Shown here: in pieces, positions 17,127 through 26,255 of the stretch
Position numbering within the stretch: position 1 is the stretch's first letter
How the letters are laid out: every line of letters begins with the position of its first letter
NCBI GenBank assembly: GCA_021158055.1
Contig: JAGGVJ010000041.1
Coordinates: 1 to 49,545 of the forward strand
Length of the DNA: 49,545 bases
Direction: 5' to 3'
Source: Candidatus Iainarchaeum sp.
Lineage (GTDB): Archaea; Iainarchaeota; Iainarchaeia; JAGGVJ01
Program-made: the position numbers and the translations under genes
The notes under the pieces: generated by a model
Seen by the model: only the letters and a program-made list of their open reading frames with translations
Database searches by the model: none
Told to the model about the DNA's origin: nothing

Positions 17127-17146
17127 AAAGGGGCTTGAACCCCTTT
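17127..17146 (-). terminator. Stem-loop terminator of the L10e gene
   Basis: On the minus strand a stem of aaagggg with cccctttt closes a six-base loop and is followed by a long T-rich run (the A-rich plus strand at 17097-17126). It begins 8 bases after the L10e stop codon. Confidence 0.65.
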
Positions 17147-17154
17147 TGCGGTTG

Positions 17155-17907
17155 TTATTTTTTGTCTTTTGAGTCCTTTGATTTTTCGTCTTTGGATTCC
17201 GTTTTTTCTTCTTTGGTGTTTGTTTTGTCTTTGGTGCCGGTTTCATCCTTGGTGCCGGTTTCATCCTTGGACTCTGTTTTTTCCTCTTTGCCTTCCTCGG
17301 CTGTGGGTTCTGCAACCGGGACCGGTTCTTCTTCTTCGCTTATCTTTACTTTTGCAGTGACTTTTACTTTCTTTTGAGTGCTCATTTCAACTCTGCTCGT
17401 GACCGGCAGCCTTGATTTTGCCTTTCTTAAAGCGTCGCGCACTTGTTTTTCAAATTGCTGGTCGCTTTCAATAGTGATTATGGGCTGGTTTGATTTTACT
17501 CTTGCGGCCAAGCCGATGGTTTTTCCAAAGGATTTTCTCATTCCCTGCTGGATACGGTCGGCGCCTGCACCGGTGTATTGCTTGTTTTCCCTTAAGATGT
17601 GGTGCGGGTAAACTCTTATTTTTATTTTGTAGTTTAATTTGCCGATTTCTCCGCCTAAAAACCTGTTGATTGTGGTCCTGACTGATTCAAGGGCATTGTG
17701 CCTGATTTGCCCGTTTTGCGTTGTGATAAGATCAAATTTCCTGTCAAAACTGCCGTTCAGGTTTCCGATGTCGAACATTCTTATCTTTGAACCCGGGATT
17801 CCTCCGACGTAGTTTCTCCTGTGGACTTTCACTGATTTTCTTGTGTATGCCGGACCAGTGACTTTGCTGTAACATTTTGCAGGCCTCAATGATACCATTA
17901 ACTTCAC
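17155..17907 (-). CDS. rpl10e: Large-subunit ribosomal protein L10e (uL16) with long charged tail
   Basis: Residues ~1-180 are archaeal ribosomal protein L10e: RPAKCYSKVTGPAYTRKS at the start, KIRVYPHHILRENKQ, and TGAGADRIQQGMRKSFGK. The family is usually about 170-180 residues. This one has 250, the extra ~65 being a low-complexity tail of Lys, Glu, Asp and Thr (repeats of the type TKDETGTKDETG and ESKDEKSKDSKDKK). A minus-strand TATA-like ttttataaat sits about 50 bases upstream of the start (17957-17966), and a terminator follows, so it appears monocistronic. Confidence 0.93.
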   Translation of the reverse strand: MKLMVSLRPAKCYSKVTGPAYTRKSVKVHRRNYVGGIPGSKIRMFDIGNLNGSFDRKFDLITTQNGQIRHNALESVRTTINRFLGGEIGKLNYKIKIRVYPHHILRENKQYTGAGADRIQQGMRKSFGKTIGLAARVKSNQPIITIESDQQFEKQVRDALRKAKSRLPVTSRVEMSTQKKVKVTAKVKISEEEEPVPVAEPTAEEGKEEKTESKDETGTKDETGTKDKTNTKEEKTESKDEKSKDSKDKK

Positions 17908-18060
17908 CTCAAAATAAGACTATTGCTTTTATGCAAAAGAGTGTCATATAATTGATTTATAAAATTTTGCTGTTTGTGTGCAAATTAGTAATACTAATGT
18001 GGTCTGTTTCCTTTTTATTTTTAATGCTGTTTTGGTGCAATTAATTTTGGTTTTTTGAAA

Positions 18061-18100
18061 AAATGTTATTAATACTTTTAAAATGTTATTAATACTTTTA
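18061..18100. repeat. Perfect 20-bp tandem duplication
   Basis: The unit aaatgttattaatactttta occurs twice in tandem. The end of the second copy runs into tttatatact, a good TATA box for the DUF2070 gene, so the duplication lies directly over or upstream of the promoter. Confidence 0.8.
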
Positions 18101-18106
18101 TATACT
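18096..18106 (+). promoter_or_regulatory. TATA box of the DUF2070 gene
   Basis: ttttatatact stands 45-55 bases before the TTG start, which predicts a start of transcription near 18125-18130 and a short leader. It follows a perfect 20-bp duplication. Confidence 0.5.
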
Positions 18107-18150
18107 ATCTTTATGTGTGGAAAAGGATATTTGTTTTTGGGTGAGATATA

Positions 18151-20010
18151 TTGGAAAATGACATTGAAAATTACGAGCAGACAGTGGGGTTGACAAAGTA
18201 CCTGTTTTCAATTCCAAAGACCAGCATCACGCTTTTGTTGACTTTTTTGTCATCGGTTTTTTTCGCGGTTTTTTCGCAGTTTTTCCTGGTTTTTGGCTTT
18301 AACCCTGATTTTTCCCTGTCGCTTGACTCTGTTTCAAGAATCATTGTGGACGGAACTTTCAACGGCTTTGTGCTGCTGTTTGTGCCGGCGCTTTTTGCAG
18401 GGATATTAACGCCGTTTTTTTCAAGGCACGGCAAGAAATTTGTGAAAATTTACAGGTCAATGTTTCTTGCGTTTTTTTGCTCGACTTTCATTGGCGTCTT
18501 GATGCTTGCCGGAAGCATTTTGAACCCGTGGCTCAATGTTTCAATGATCGGGTTTTTGATTCTCGGCTACTCGGTCATATTTGCGTTCAGGGCGCTTGTG
18601 ATTCACAGCACAGTCAACCTAAAGTTCCCGTTCGTGCTTGTCCCGAGTTCTCTTCAGACGGTCGCGGGTTTGGCTTTGATTGCATTTGCGATGTCTGTTA
18701 ATTTAGCACCGGCTTTTGTTGTTGCAGTGTCGCTTGAAACACTTATCATAAAGACGATTTTAGTGACAAGTGTTTTTGTGACCCTTGTTTTTTTGTTTAT
18801 TGCAGTAGTTGACGCACCCATGAAAAGAAATTTTGGTGTTTCTGCAATAGAGGCCTTTAGTTTGTTTTTGTCTGCCTGGGCTGACAATTCAATTGAGCTT
18901 GAAAGCCTTTTTCATAAGATCGGCCAGGAGGTAACAACAACCATGGGGATAATCTCGTTTGAGTCGTCAAAAAAAATTAAAGGCATTTTTTTGGTCCCCG
19001 CGATTCACCCTGGCCCGTTCGGAGGCACGGGGGGCGCAAGAATGCCGTTTTTGCTTTCAAGAAAACTTTCAAAGGCAACGGGGGCAGATGTTTTTGTCAT
19101 GCATGGGCCTGCGACTCACGATTTCAACCCTGTTTCTTCAAAGGAGATAAACAAGTTTTTCACGGCTGCCATGGACACGCTGCCAAACCTTGAGAAAGTT
19201 TCTTCCGCGACTGTGATGAAAAAATTCAAAACAGGCCTTAGCACTTTTTCTGTTCAGGCCTTTGGAAACAACTATTTTTTTGCGTCAACGCTTTCGCCGA
19301 AACCCACTGAAGACGTGGATTTAAATACGGGAATCGCTGTTTCCAGCGTTGCAAAAGCAGCGGGCGCAAAAGACGCGATTTTTGCTGATGCCCATAACTG
19401 CCACCAGGTCGGCGACTTTATTATCCTTTCAGGAAGCCCTGTGGGGTTTGACATGATGGGAAATGCAAAGAAATCAGTGGATAACCTGCTTTCGGTTAAG
19501 CAGAAACCGGTTAAGTTCGGCTCTTTTGTCAGCAGGCAGAACAAAAAATTTGAAAGTGATTTCGGAAGTGCGGGTGCGTCGCTGGCTGTTGTGGACACAG
19601 GGGGCCAGAAAAGCGTTTATGTTCTTTTCGACGGCAACAACCTGCAGCTCGGCTTGAGGGAAAAGCTGATTGGCGTGTTGAAGTCCAAAGGTGCTGCGGA
19701 CGCGGAAATAATGACCACTGATTCTCACAGCGTCAACACAATCAAGGGGGTTGAAAACCCTGTTGGTTCAGTGACAGGCCACGAGGTTTTGTCAGAGTGG
19801 GTGGCTGAAGCTTTTGATCGCGCTGTTTTGGCCTTGGACCCGGTCAAAGTTGGGTTTTCCCTTGAAGTGGTTCCACACGTGCAGGTAATCGGTTCCACAA
19901 AGACGCAGAGTATGGTTTCGACAATAAATTCGATTGTTGCGGTGTCAAAGATACTTGCCCCGGTTATACTGGTTTTGTCGTTTATGCTGGCGTTTTTTCT
20001 GTTTCTTTGA
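18151..20010 (+). CDS. DUF2070 integral membrane protein
   Basis: A 619-residue archaeal protein of the DUF2070 family. The N-terminal ~220 residues form about six hydrophobic helices; a large soluble part follows with family motifs IHPGPFGGTGGARMP, FVMHGPATHDFNPVS and FADAHNCHQ; one helix closes the C-terminus. The conserved His/Asp residues suggest a metal-dependent activity, but the family has no established function. The start is TTG. The THUMP-methyltransferase gene begins 9 bases after its stop codon, so the two are probably cotranscribed. Confidence 0.85.
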   Translation: MENDIENYEQTVGLTKYLFSIPKTSITLLLTFLSSVFFAVFSQFFLVFGFNPDFSLSLDSVSRIIVDGTFNGFVLLFVPALFAGILTPFFSRHGKKFVKIYRSMFLAFFCSTFIGVLMLAGSILNPWLNVSMIGFLILGYSVIFAFRALVIHSTVNLKFPFVLVPSSLQTVAGLALIAFAMSVNLAPAFVVAVSLETLIIKTILVTSVFVTLVFLFIAVVDAPMKRNFGVSAIEAFSLFLSAWADNSIELESLFHKIGQEVTTTMGIISFESSKKIKGIFLVPAIHPGPFGGTGGARMPFLLSRKLSKATGADVFVMHGPATHDFNPVSSKEINKFFTAAMDTLPNLEKVSSATVMKKFKTGLSTFSVQAFGNNYFFASTLSPKPTEDVDLNTGIAVSSVAKAAGAKDAIFADAHNCHQVGDFIILSGSPVGFDMMGNAKKSVDNLLSVKQKPVKFGSFVSRQNKKFESDFGSAGASLAVVDTGGQKSVYVLFDGNNLQLGLREKLIGVLKSKGAADAEIMTTDSHSVNTIKGVENPVGSVTGHEVLSEWVAEAFDRAVLALDPVKVGFSLEVVPHVQVIGSTKTQSMVSTINSIVAVSKILAPVILVLSFMLAFFLFL

Positions 20011-20019
20011 TGTGGTATT

Positions 20020-21102
20020 GTGTCTGATTTCATTGCCACGTGTGTTGCCGGTTGCGAGGACCAGGCAATTGAAGAGGTAAAACAGGCTGTCGGACCAGTG
20101 GATTCAAGGCGGTTTTTTTTAAAGGGCATGTTCTTTTTTTCAACTGTTCTTGAAAAAAAAGAGGTTTTTTCAAGGATTGAAAGCGCAGATACGGTTTTCC
20201 TTGCAAGCGTCGTGTTTTGCATGAAAAAAACCGATGCTGATATTGATTCAATTGTTTCGGCAGTAAAAGAGCTTCTTGTCTTTCGGGAAGACGGTGTTGA
20301 AAGGTCGCGTGCGTTGATCGGTCCGGGCGAGTCGTTCAGGGTCGAGTGCAACAGGCGGGGAACGCATTCTTTTTCAAGCGTTGATGTGTGCAGGAAAACA
20401 GGTTCTTTTGTATGCGGCTTTTGCGCGGCAAAAGTGGATATTAAAAACCCTTCTAAGGCAGTCCGCGTTGAGATAATCGGAAGGGATGCTTTTGTCTGCA
20501 TTGGTCTGGCAAAAGAGGTGAGTTTGTCAAAAAAGGTTGAGGGGTTTGTAAAATCAACTGTGGGAAAAAAACCTTGTTTTGATGCGCGAAACAAAATGAA
20601 AGATGTTATTGAAAAATGGGGCAAGCTGATTTGCCTGGATGACTCGTTTTGTGCTCTTGACCTGGGTGCTGCTCCGGGTGGCTGGAGCGCCGAGCTGTCA
20701 AAAGTGTGCGGCAGGGTTTTTGCTGTGGACACTGCTTACTTGTCGCAGGAAACCTCGTGCCTTTCAAACGTTGTTCATGTAAAGAAAAGAATGGGGGATC
20801 TGGTTGAATCCGACCTTGGGGGTGTTTCAAAAGTGCAGTTTGTTTCTTGTGACGCGAGCATGGTTGTTGATTTGCTTGAAAGGATAATTTTTAAAATCGC
20901 AAAAAATTTTCTTGAAAAAGGAAGGTTTTTGGTTGTAACTTTAAAGTTTCCTTTTCGCGTAAAAAAGGAAACAGCAGACCATCAGATAAGTGAGTTTGAT
21001 TTGCTGGCGCGCAAAAGCGGTTTCACGCTTATTGAAGCGGTTTCCTTGAGGCACAACACTGCTTTTGAAAAAACGGCTTTGCTTAAATTTGAAGGCAATT
21101 AG
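20020..21102 (+). CDS. THUMP-domain FtsJ-like RNA methyltransferase
   Basis: The gene encodes 360 residues from a GTG start. Residues ~100-165 match a THUMP RNA-binding domain (FRVECNRRGTHSFSS ... KVDIKNPSKAVRVEII). The C-terminal half is an FtsJ/RrmJ-type SAM methyltransferase with motif I in ALDLGAAPGGWSAEL, CDAS and VVTLKFPF. The domain order recalls bacterial RlmM, a 2'-O-methyltransferase of 23S rRNA. A ribose methyltransferase acting on rRNA or tRNA is the likely role, and the exact site is unknown. A terminator hairpin follows. Confidence 0.85.
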   Translation: MSDFIATCVAGCEDQAIEEVKQAVGPVDSRRFFLKGMFFFSTVLEKKEVFSRIESADTVFLASVVFCMKKTDADIDSIVSAVKELLVFREDGVERSRALIGPGESFRVECNRRGTHSFSSVDVCRKTGSFVCGFCAAKVDIKNPSKAVRVEIIGRDAFVCIGLAKEVSLSKKVEGFVKSTVGKKPCFDARNKMKDVIEKWGKLICLDDSFCALDLGAAPGGWSAELSKVCGRVFAVDTAYLSQETSCLSNVVHVKKRMGDLVESDLGGVSKVQFVSCDASMVVDLLERIIFKIAKNFLEKGRFLVVTLKFPFRVKKETADHQISEFDLLARKSGFTLIEAVSLRHNTAFEKTALLKFEGN

Positions 21103-21117
21103 ATCCATTTGCAAAGT

Positions 21118-21178
21118 TAATAAGTGGTAAACTGTAAAAATTGCAGAGATAATAAACGATAAACTGTAAAAAAAGCGG
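21118..21178. repeat. Imperfect ~30-bp direct repeat, two copies
   Basis: Two copies share taataa...ataaactgtaaaaa (at about 21118 and 21150) in the gap after the methyltransferase gene. They belong to the general pattern of short intergenic duplications in this window. Confidence 0.55.
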
Positions 21179-21196
21179 GTTTAAAAAAAGAGTCGG

Positions 21197-21219
21197 ACGG
21201 TTTGTTTCAAACCGTTTTT
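21197..21219 (+). terminator. Stem-loop terminator after the THUMP-methyltransferase gene
   Basis: acggtttg (21197-21204) pairs with caaaccgt (21208-21215) around a ttt loop, followed by a T-run. It sits between convergent genes. Confidence 0.65.
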
Positions 21220-21232
21220 GTTGGGTGCTTTG

Positions 21233-21616
21233 TTACGAGCCGTTTATGTAAAAATAGGCTGTCCTGAGAGGAATGTCGTATTTTGCGGCGATGGTCTTGA
21301 TTGGTTTTCCGGCTTCCGCATCTGCTTTTATGCTGTTTATCAGGGTTTCCCCGTATTTTTTCGGGCGGCCCCTGTTTACGTCGAATGGTTTCAGTTTTAT
21401 TTCAACATTTTCAAGTGCGTCCACTACCTTTTGTGATGTCTGGTCAAACAGACTTGGCGGACAGTAAATTGTTTTTACTTTTGGGGCATTGTTAAGGATT
21501 CCGACAACAATGTCTGCTGAAGGCCTCTTGTTGATGTAAATCTCGTTTATTTCACTGTCAAGCTCCAGAAGTATGTCCATTAATTCGGATTTGTTTTTTG
21601 CTTTTACCACTTCCAT
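21233..21616 (-). CDS. Small archaeal helix-turn-helix protein (possibly DUF1699)
   Basis: A 127-residue protein. The last ~45 residues (RGRPKKYGE, then IKTIAAKYDIPLRTAYFYI) form a resolvase-like helix-turn-helix preceded by an AT-hook-like GRPKK. The N-terminal ~80 residues are an alpha/beta domain (IYINKRPSADIVVGILNNAP, TIYCPPSLFDQTS). The arrangement resembles the archaeal DUF1699 family, which I cite with low certainty. Probably a DNA-binding regulator; the target is unknown. Confidence 0.65.
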   Translation of the reverse strand: MEVVKAKNKSELMDILLELDSEINEIYINKRPSADIVVGILNNAPKVKTIYCPPSLFDQTSQKVVDALENVEIKLKPFDVNRGRPKKYGETLINSIKADAEAGKPIKTIAAKYDIPLRTAYFYINGS

Positions 21617-21788
21617 TACGTCACCGTGTAATTTCGCGAAGTTTTTAAGGATTGCACTTTTTTAGCTAGCTAAAGTCCAGTTAAATCCAGGTCAAAACTG
21701 TTGAATATTGTGTCAAAAATTATTAAATATTTTTTGCACAACTATATTATTTCTTTCCATCTTTTTAAACTCTACTATTTTGCAGTTT

Positions 21789-22919
21789 TTAATCTAAAAA
21801 CATTTCATTTTCTATTTTTTCCGGCAGGTAAGTTGAAGCGACGAATTCAAGGGACTTGTTTGCAAGTGCCTGTTGTTCGATTCTGATCCCTTTTTCTGCC
21901 ATGAGTTTTAACTGCCTTAGCCACACGGGGTTGTTTTTGAACCAGGGATACCTCATTTCTTCGTTTATCCTGTTTCTGTCAATGTCTTTTAGTTTTTCCG
22001 TGACATTTTTCAGGTTGTATGTCTCGATGTCATCCATTGTCATGCCCACGTATTTTGCCGTGGGTACAGCGTACTTGTCTGAAAGGTGGGCAAGGTTTAT
22101 GGACCCGTATTTCAGGACAGAGTAAATGTAAAAACCGTATGGGTCTCCGTCAACGAATGTGATGACAGGCAGTTTCAGCCTTTCGTAAAGTATTTTTAAA
22201 AATCTTCGGACACCTCTCGGGAACATTCCTTCCCCGGTGACCAGGATGCACCCGAGGCTTTTCCAGGTTTTTTCCTCAATGAGTCGCGACATCATAGCGT
22301 CGTTTTCTATCGCAAGTATGAAGTCGGCGTTGCAGTTGGTTATTTCAATGTCTTCAACGTTTCCGGGAATCAGCCAGCCTCCGCGTCCCAGTCCCGAGCA
22401 GTTGAATTCGTCCCCGGCCTGTTTTATTGTGATGTCTCCGTATACTGAACCTCTTCCTTTGGCGTTTACGTGCAGTTGGCTTCTTAAAATGTCAAGCGAG
22501 CATTCAAGGTCGTCGAGAACCGAACCGCTTTCGGTGTCGTCGTCGAAAGTGTTTTCTTTTGAGTTTGGAAGCGAGTGTTTGAGGTTGTAATAAAGCTCAC
22601 GTTTTCCAACGGTTTTTTCCGCGTTTACATAGCTCATGCATGCGGATGCAACCATTGTTGTCTGCATGAATTTCCTTGTGTGCGCGGCGTTTATGAATTT
22701 TCTTTCGGATTTCCCTTCGCCAAGTCTCAGGAGTCTTTTTTCTTCATCGTATCTGATGTTTGTTTGTGTTCTGGTGGGCACGAAAAATTTTGGTGGTTCT
22801 TCGTTTTTTATCTGGTCAACCATGTTTTTACCGAAGCTTGATAACGAGTTTAATATTTCTTCATTTGAAAGCACTTTTTCTTTTGAATTTGAAAGTGCTT
22901 TGCCTTTTGAATCAGTCAT
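21789..22919 (-). CDS. top6A: DNA topoisomerase VI subunit A
   Basis: The 376 residues match the Spo11-like subunit that cuts both DNA strands. The winged-helix/5Y-CAP part holds the tyrosine pair in GKRELYYNLKH (Y110/Y111), one of which is catalytic. The Toprim part shows VTGEGMFPRGVRRFL and the acidic FVDGDPYGFYIYS. It begins 1 base after top6B, so the subunits are translated from one message and should form an A2B2 enzyme that relaxes supercoils and separates linked chromosomes. Confidence 0.95.
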   Translation of the reverse strand: MTDSKGKALSNSKEKVLSNEEILNSLSSFGKNMVDQIKNEEPPKFFVPTRTQTNIRYDEEKRLLRLGEGKSERKFINAAHTRKFMQTTMVASACMSYVNAEKTVGKRELYYNLKHSLPNSKENTFDDDTESGSVLDDLECSLDILRSQLHVNAKGRGSVYGDITIKQAGDEFNCSGLGRGGWLIPGNVEDIEITNCNADFILAIENDAMMSRLIEEKTWKSLGCILVTGEGMFPRGVRRFLKILYERLKLPVITFVDGDPYGFYIYSVLKYGSINLAHLSDKYAVPTAKYVGMTMDDIETYNLKNVTEKLKDIDRNRINEEMRYPWFKNNPVWLRQLKLMAEKGIRIEQQALANKSLEFVASTYLPEKIENEMFLD

Positions 22920-22920
22920 T

Positions 22921-24726
22921 TTACTTCACCTCTTTTTCGGTTTCATCTGTGTTTTCGCGTTTTTCTGCAGGCGGGGTTTCTTCTTCTGTGATTGTGTTTT
23001 CGTTTGCGATTTTGTCTTCTTGGCTTTCCGAATCCAGTTCCCCTGTTTTTTCGTGTTCTTCTGTGATTGTGTTTTCGTCTGTAATCTTGTCTTCTTGGCT
23101 TTCCGAATCCAGTGTCACTGCTTCGTTTTCCTGTGCCGCTTCTCCGTTTCCGTTTTCCAGTGCCTCTGCTTCTGCGAGTTCGGCGAACCTGCTGCCTACG
23201 ATTTCTTCAAGTTTTTGTTCAAGTATTGTTTTGCTTGTTCCTGTCAAAAACTCAAGGCTTTTTGCGGTTTCAGGAATGTATTTTTCAAATATCTTTTTTT
23301 TGCGTTCTTTTTCAAGAAGCCTTCTTTTTCCGCTTAGGTGGCTTTTGAGTTTTCTTCCGGCATCCATGAGCGCGTTTCTGATTTCTTCAAGTATTTCGTC
23401 TTCGTCTGAAATGGCTTGTTTTCCCGCACTTGTGTAGGGAATGTGCGCTGAGCTCACGTTTACAAAGATGGTTACAGGTGATTCGTTGATGTTCCTTAGC
23501 TCGTATCGTTTCCAGTCAACTTTTGACACTGCCTGGCTGATTACACACCCGCCGCCGTCAAAAAGAAGCGGTGCCCTGTTTGCGTATCTTAAGACTTCGA
23601 CTTTTGAAGTTTCTTCCTTTTCAACGGATCTTCCTGCTTTTCCGCCGTATCCGAGGGAGACTTCCACTTGGAAGGGAACTCCCCCGCGGTAAATCTGCGC
23701 GTTTCTTTCGACAACCGCGAGGAATTCCGGCTCAAGAATTTGCTGCATTGCTTTTGTCAGCTGGTTGTCCCCGATCGGGATAAGGAAGTTTGTTTCTGGA
23801 GCCATGAATTTTATGTTTTTAAACGCTTCAACCATTTCTTCTGCTTCGTCCCATTTTAGCTCCTGCGGGCGCTTGTTTAAATCAAATGACACGTGCGTTC
23901 CTATTTCGTTTGCTTTTGAACTGCTTATCCTTGCAAAGTCAGTCATGAGGAAGCTTTTGATTTTGTATGCATTGCTTTTGCTGGCGCGTGTGAGTATGTC
24001 GTCTGCAGTCATTCCTTTCGGGTGCGGGAGCATTTCTTTCGGGACAGGTGGGATTTTTTCAACTGCCCTTTCAAAGATGAGCAGTTCCCCGTCCGGGTCT
24101 TCAAACCGTATTGTTGTGTGTGGGTTTGCAAGGGCGGTCCGTTTGATGTATTCCAGCGGCCCGTATTCTCCTTTGTTGTAAGTGACTGTTTTGAACTCGG
24201 CTATTATTGTTGTTCCTTTTATTTCTTCGTCTTTGTATTCTTTTTCGTTTGTGAGTTCAGGCATGTTTCTTTTGACGTCAATTTTCACGTCTGTTTCGTA
24301 AATTGTCCCGTTTTCAAGTCCTGAAATCAGTTTTGTGGATTTTCCTGTTGTTATCTGCGAAAACATTGTGCATCCACTGGCACCGATTCCCTGTTGCCCG
24401 CGGCTTTGGATGCGCCTGTGGAACTTTGTTCCCGCAAGAAGTTGTCCCAGGGCTTTCCCGGCGACTTTTTTTGGCATCCCGGGCCCGTTGTCCCTGGATG
24501 TTACTCGGTAGTGCTCGTTTCCGATTTTGTCAATTTTTATGGTTATGTCCGGCAGTATGCTTGCTTCTTCGCATGCGTCGAGAGAGTTTGTGACGTACTC
24601 GTGTACTATGGTGGTAAGTGATTTTACTTTTCCTGTGAAGCCAAGCATTTGCTTGTTTTTTTTGAAGAATTCGGCTACGCTGTGTTCCTTGAATTCGCTG
24701 AATATTTCGTCTGTTATGTCTATCAT
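22921..24726 (-). CDS. top6B: DNA topoisomerase VI subunit B, with duplicated acidic tail
   Basis: The ATP-driven GHKL subunit. I place the start at the ATG at 24726 (601 residues), which has aaaggtg 5 bases upstream; an upstream start would overlap the KH gene. Bergerat-fold motifs: HEYVTNSLDACEEA, DNGPGMPK and SRGQQGIGASG. The transducer domain follows. The last ~70 residues are acidic and contain a tandem duplication of LDSESQEDKI.(D/N)ENTITEE, unlike the usual compact C-terminus. The gene lies in a conserved archaeal cluster with KH, rio1 and aIF1A genes. Confidence 0.95.
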   Translation of the reverse strand: MIDITDEIFSEFKEHSVAEFFKKNKQMLGFTGKVKSLTTIVHEYVTNSLDACEEASILPDITIKIDKIGNEHYRVTSRDNGPGMPKKVAGKALGQLLAGTKFHRRIQSRGQQGIGASGCTMFSQITTGKSTKLISGLENGTIYETDVKIDVKRNMPELTNEKEYKDEEIKGTTIIAEFKTVTYNKGEYGPLEYIKRTALANPHTTIRFEDPDGELLIFERAVEKIPPVPKEMLPHPKGMTADDILTRASKSNAYKIKSFLMTDFARISSSKANEIGTHVSFDLNKRPQELKWDEAEEMVEAFKNIKFMAPETNFLIPIGDNQLTKAMQQILEPEFLAVVERNAQIYRGGVPFQVEVSLGYGGKAGRSVEKEETSKVEVLRYANRAPLLFDGGGCVISQAVSKVDWKRYELRNINESPVTIFVNVSSAHIPYTSAGKQAISDEDEILEEIRNALMDAGRKLKSHLSGKRRLLEKERKKKIFEKYIPETAKSLEFLTGTSKTILEQKLEEIVGSRFAELAEAEALENGNGEAAQENEAVTLDSESQEDKITDENTITEEHEKTGELDSESQEDKIANENTITEEETPPAEKRENTDETEKEVK

Positions 24727-24736
24727 TTTTTCACCT

Positions 24737-25297
24737 TTAAATACCAAAACTGTTCATTTTTTCTGCGATTTCTTTTTTTTGCCTTTTTTCACGCAGTTTT
24801 TTGTAGACGCTTGAATGGGTCGCTCCTTCCGCCAGCAGTTCAACTGCTTTTTTCGCTGTTTCGACTGACTGGAAGCTCCCGATTATCCCCGCGGTTTTCC
24901 CGTAAATTGAGAGTGTTGCTCCTGATTCGCTTTCTATTGATGCTTTTACTTTTCCCGAGCTGCCGATTATTCTTGACTTCAGCGTTTCAACGGCTTTTTT
25001 TGAATGGCCGGCAAAGTCGTGAAGGTCAACGATTTCAAAGTACGTGTCTTCTTTGAGGAGTTCCAGTGCTTTTTCAGGGTTAAAACCGCGGCCGATTGCT
25101 TTTACGACGTCTTTTAGTTTCCAGGCAAAAAAAGGGTCAGTGTCCTCAAGCCTTTTTATTGAGACGTTTCCTGTCTCGCTGTCGATTAAGAGTTTTGCGC
25201 CGCTTTTTTTTTCAATGAGTTTTTTTGTCTTGCCGTCGCTTCCGATTAATATTGCCACTCTTTCTTTTGGAATTAATACAATGTCCTGGTCATACAT
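24737..25297 (-). CDS. KH-domain RNA-binding protein (Dim2/Pno1/Krr1-like)
   Basis: A 186-residue protein with two KH folds: residues ~8-70 (VAILIGSDGKTKKLIEKKSGAKL, then KLKDVVKAIGRGFNPEKAL) and ~95-150 (LKSRIIGSSGKVKASIESESGATLSIYG). The domain pair and the RGFNPEKA motif match archaeal Dim2/Pno1, which acts in small-subunit rRNA maturation. Its position between rio1 and top6B is a recurrent archaeal arrangement and agrees with ribosome assembly. Confidence 0.88.
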   Translation of the reverse strand: MYDQDIVLIPKERVAILIGSDGKTKKLIEKKSGAKLLIDSETGNVSIKRLEDTDPFFAWKLKDVVKAIGRGFNPEKALELLKEDTYFEIVDLHDFAGHSKKAVETLKSRIIGSSGKVKASIESESGATLSIYGKTAGIIGSFQSVETAKKAVELLAEGATHSSVYKKLREKRQKKEIAEKMNSFGI

Positions 25298-25403
25298 AAA
25301 AGCGCCTGCATGTGTGTGTTTTTTGATTGATTGTCTGTAATTATATTAAGTGGATAATCATTTATAACCTTTTGCTTTTGTTTAGCGTCGCTTAATACTG
25401 GTT

Positions 25404-26186
25404 TTACACGTTTTTTTGTTTGTTTTCCTTGTATTCGCGTATTTTTTGAAGGGTTTTTTCTTGGTCTGTTTTCACGCCCAGGGTTTCAAAGTAGGTGCAT
25501 ATGTTTTTAACGTCGCGTTTGAGAAAGTCGATTGCTTTTGGGTGGGTGATGAGCACTGCCTGCCCCATATCTATAAAAACAGGTTTTTCTTCGCGGTTTA
25601 AGATGTTGAATTCTGACAGGTCTGAGTGAACGAGTTTTACTTTGTGCAGGATGTTTGCAATGAAATTGACTGTTTTGTCAAAGAATTGCTCCGGGTTTTG
25701 CGGCGGGCATTTTTTAAGCGTGGGTGCGGCATCGTCGCCTGTGCCGATGAATTCCATCACAAGCACGTTGTTTAAGTATGCAAACGGGGTTGGCACGCGT
25801 TCGCCGCATTTTTTTGCAAGGCTGAGGTTTTGAAATTCCTTCTGTACCCACATGTTTACTATGTCGTGTTTTGTTTTTTTTGTTTTTTTGAAACGCGGGT
25901 CTCCCTCGATGTATTCATGCATTTTTTTGAATTTGCTTGTCTCTATCTTGTATATCTTGACTGCGATGTTTCCGCTTTCGTTTGTCGCCAGAAAAACGTT
26001 TCCTTCTTTTCCTGTTGAAATCGGGTGTTTGAGTTGGTGGATCCACTTTTTGCGTCCGAGCCGCTGCAGCGTGTCAAGGGTTGAGGCGTCAAATACCAGG
26101 GAGACGATTTTTCTTTTCCCCTTGATTTGCTTTTTTGGTTTTCCGCTTAATTTTTTCACCAGCGATTCAACTTTGTCTTTGTCCAT
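25404..26186 (-). CDS. rio1: Rio1-type serine kinase/ATPase
   Basis: The 260 residues show the Rio1 pattern: nucleotide loop STGKEGNVF, then AVKIYKIETSKFK, the catalytic loop VHSDLSEFNIL and the metal-binding FIDMGQAVL (RIO-type DxG region). Rio1 proteins act in late 40S/30S maturation, which fits the neighbouring KH and aIF1A genes. The C-terminal tail is Lys/Glu-rich and short. Confidence 0.93.
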   Translation of the reverse strand: MDKDKVESLVKKLSGKPKKQIKGKRKIVSLVFDASTLDTLQRLGRKKWIHQLKHPISTGKEGNVFLATNESGNIAVKIYKIETSKFKKMHEYIEGDPRFKKTKKTKHDIVNMWVQKEFQNLSLAKKCGERVPTPFAYLNNVLVMEFIGTGDDAAPTLKKCPPQNPEQFFDKTVNFIANILHKVKLVHSDLSEFNILNREEKPVFIDMGQAVLITHPKAIDFLKRDVKNICTYFETLGVKTDQEKTLQKIREYKENKQKNV

Positions 26187-26255
26187 GTGAATCTTCCAGG
26201 GTAAGTGATTGTTTTTTGGTTTGCTGATTTGTGCATCAGGCTCTTGAGCCGGATA

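Noticed and set aside
19725-20732. 335-codon minus-strand frame across the DUF2070 and THUMP-methyltransferase genes
   Set aside because: Both plus-strand genes have clear family motifs, and the antisense product is Ser/Thr-rich without any motif.
22636-23437. Plus-strand frames rich in Phe, Ser and Cys opposite top6A/top6B
   Set aside because: They arise opposite the acidic, Lys-rich coding strand of top6B, whose motifs are unambiguous.
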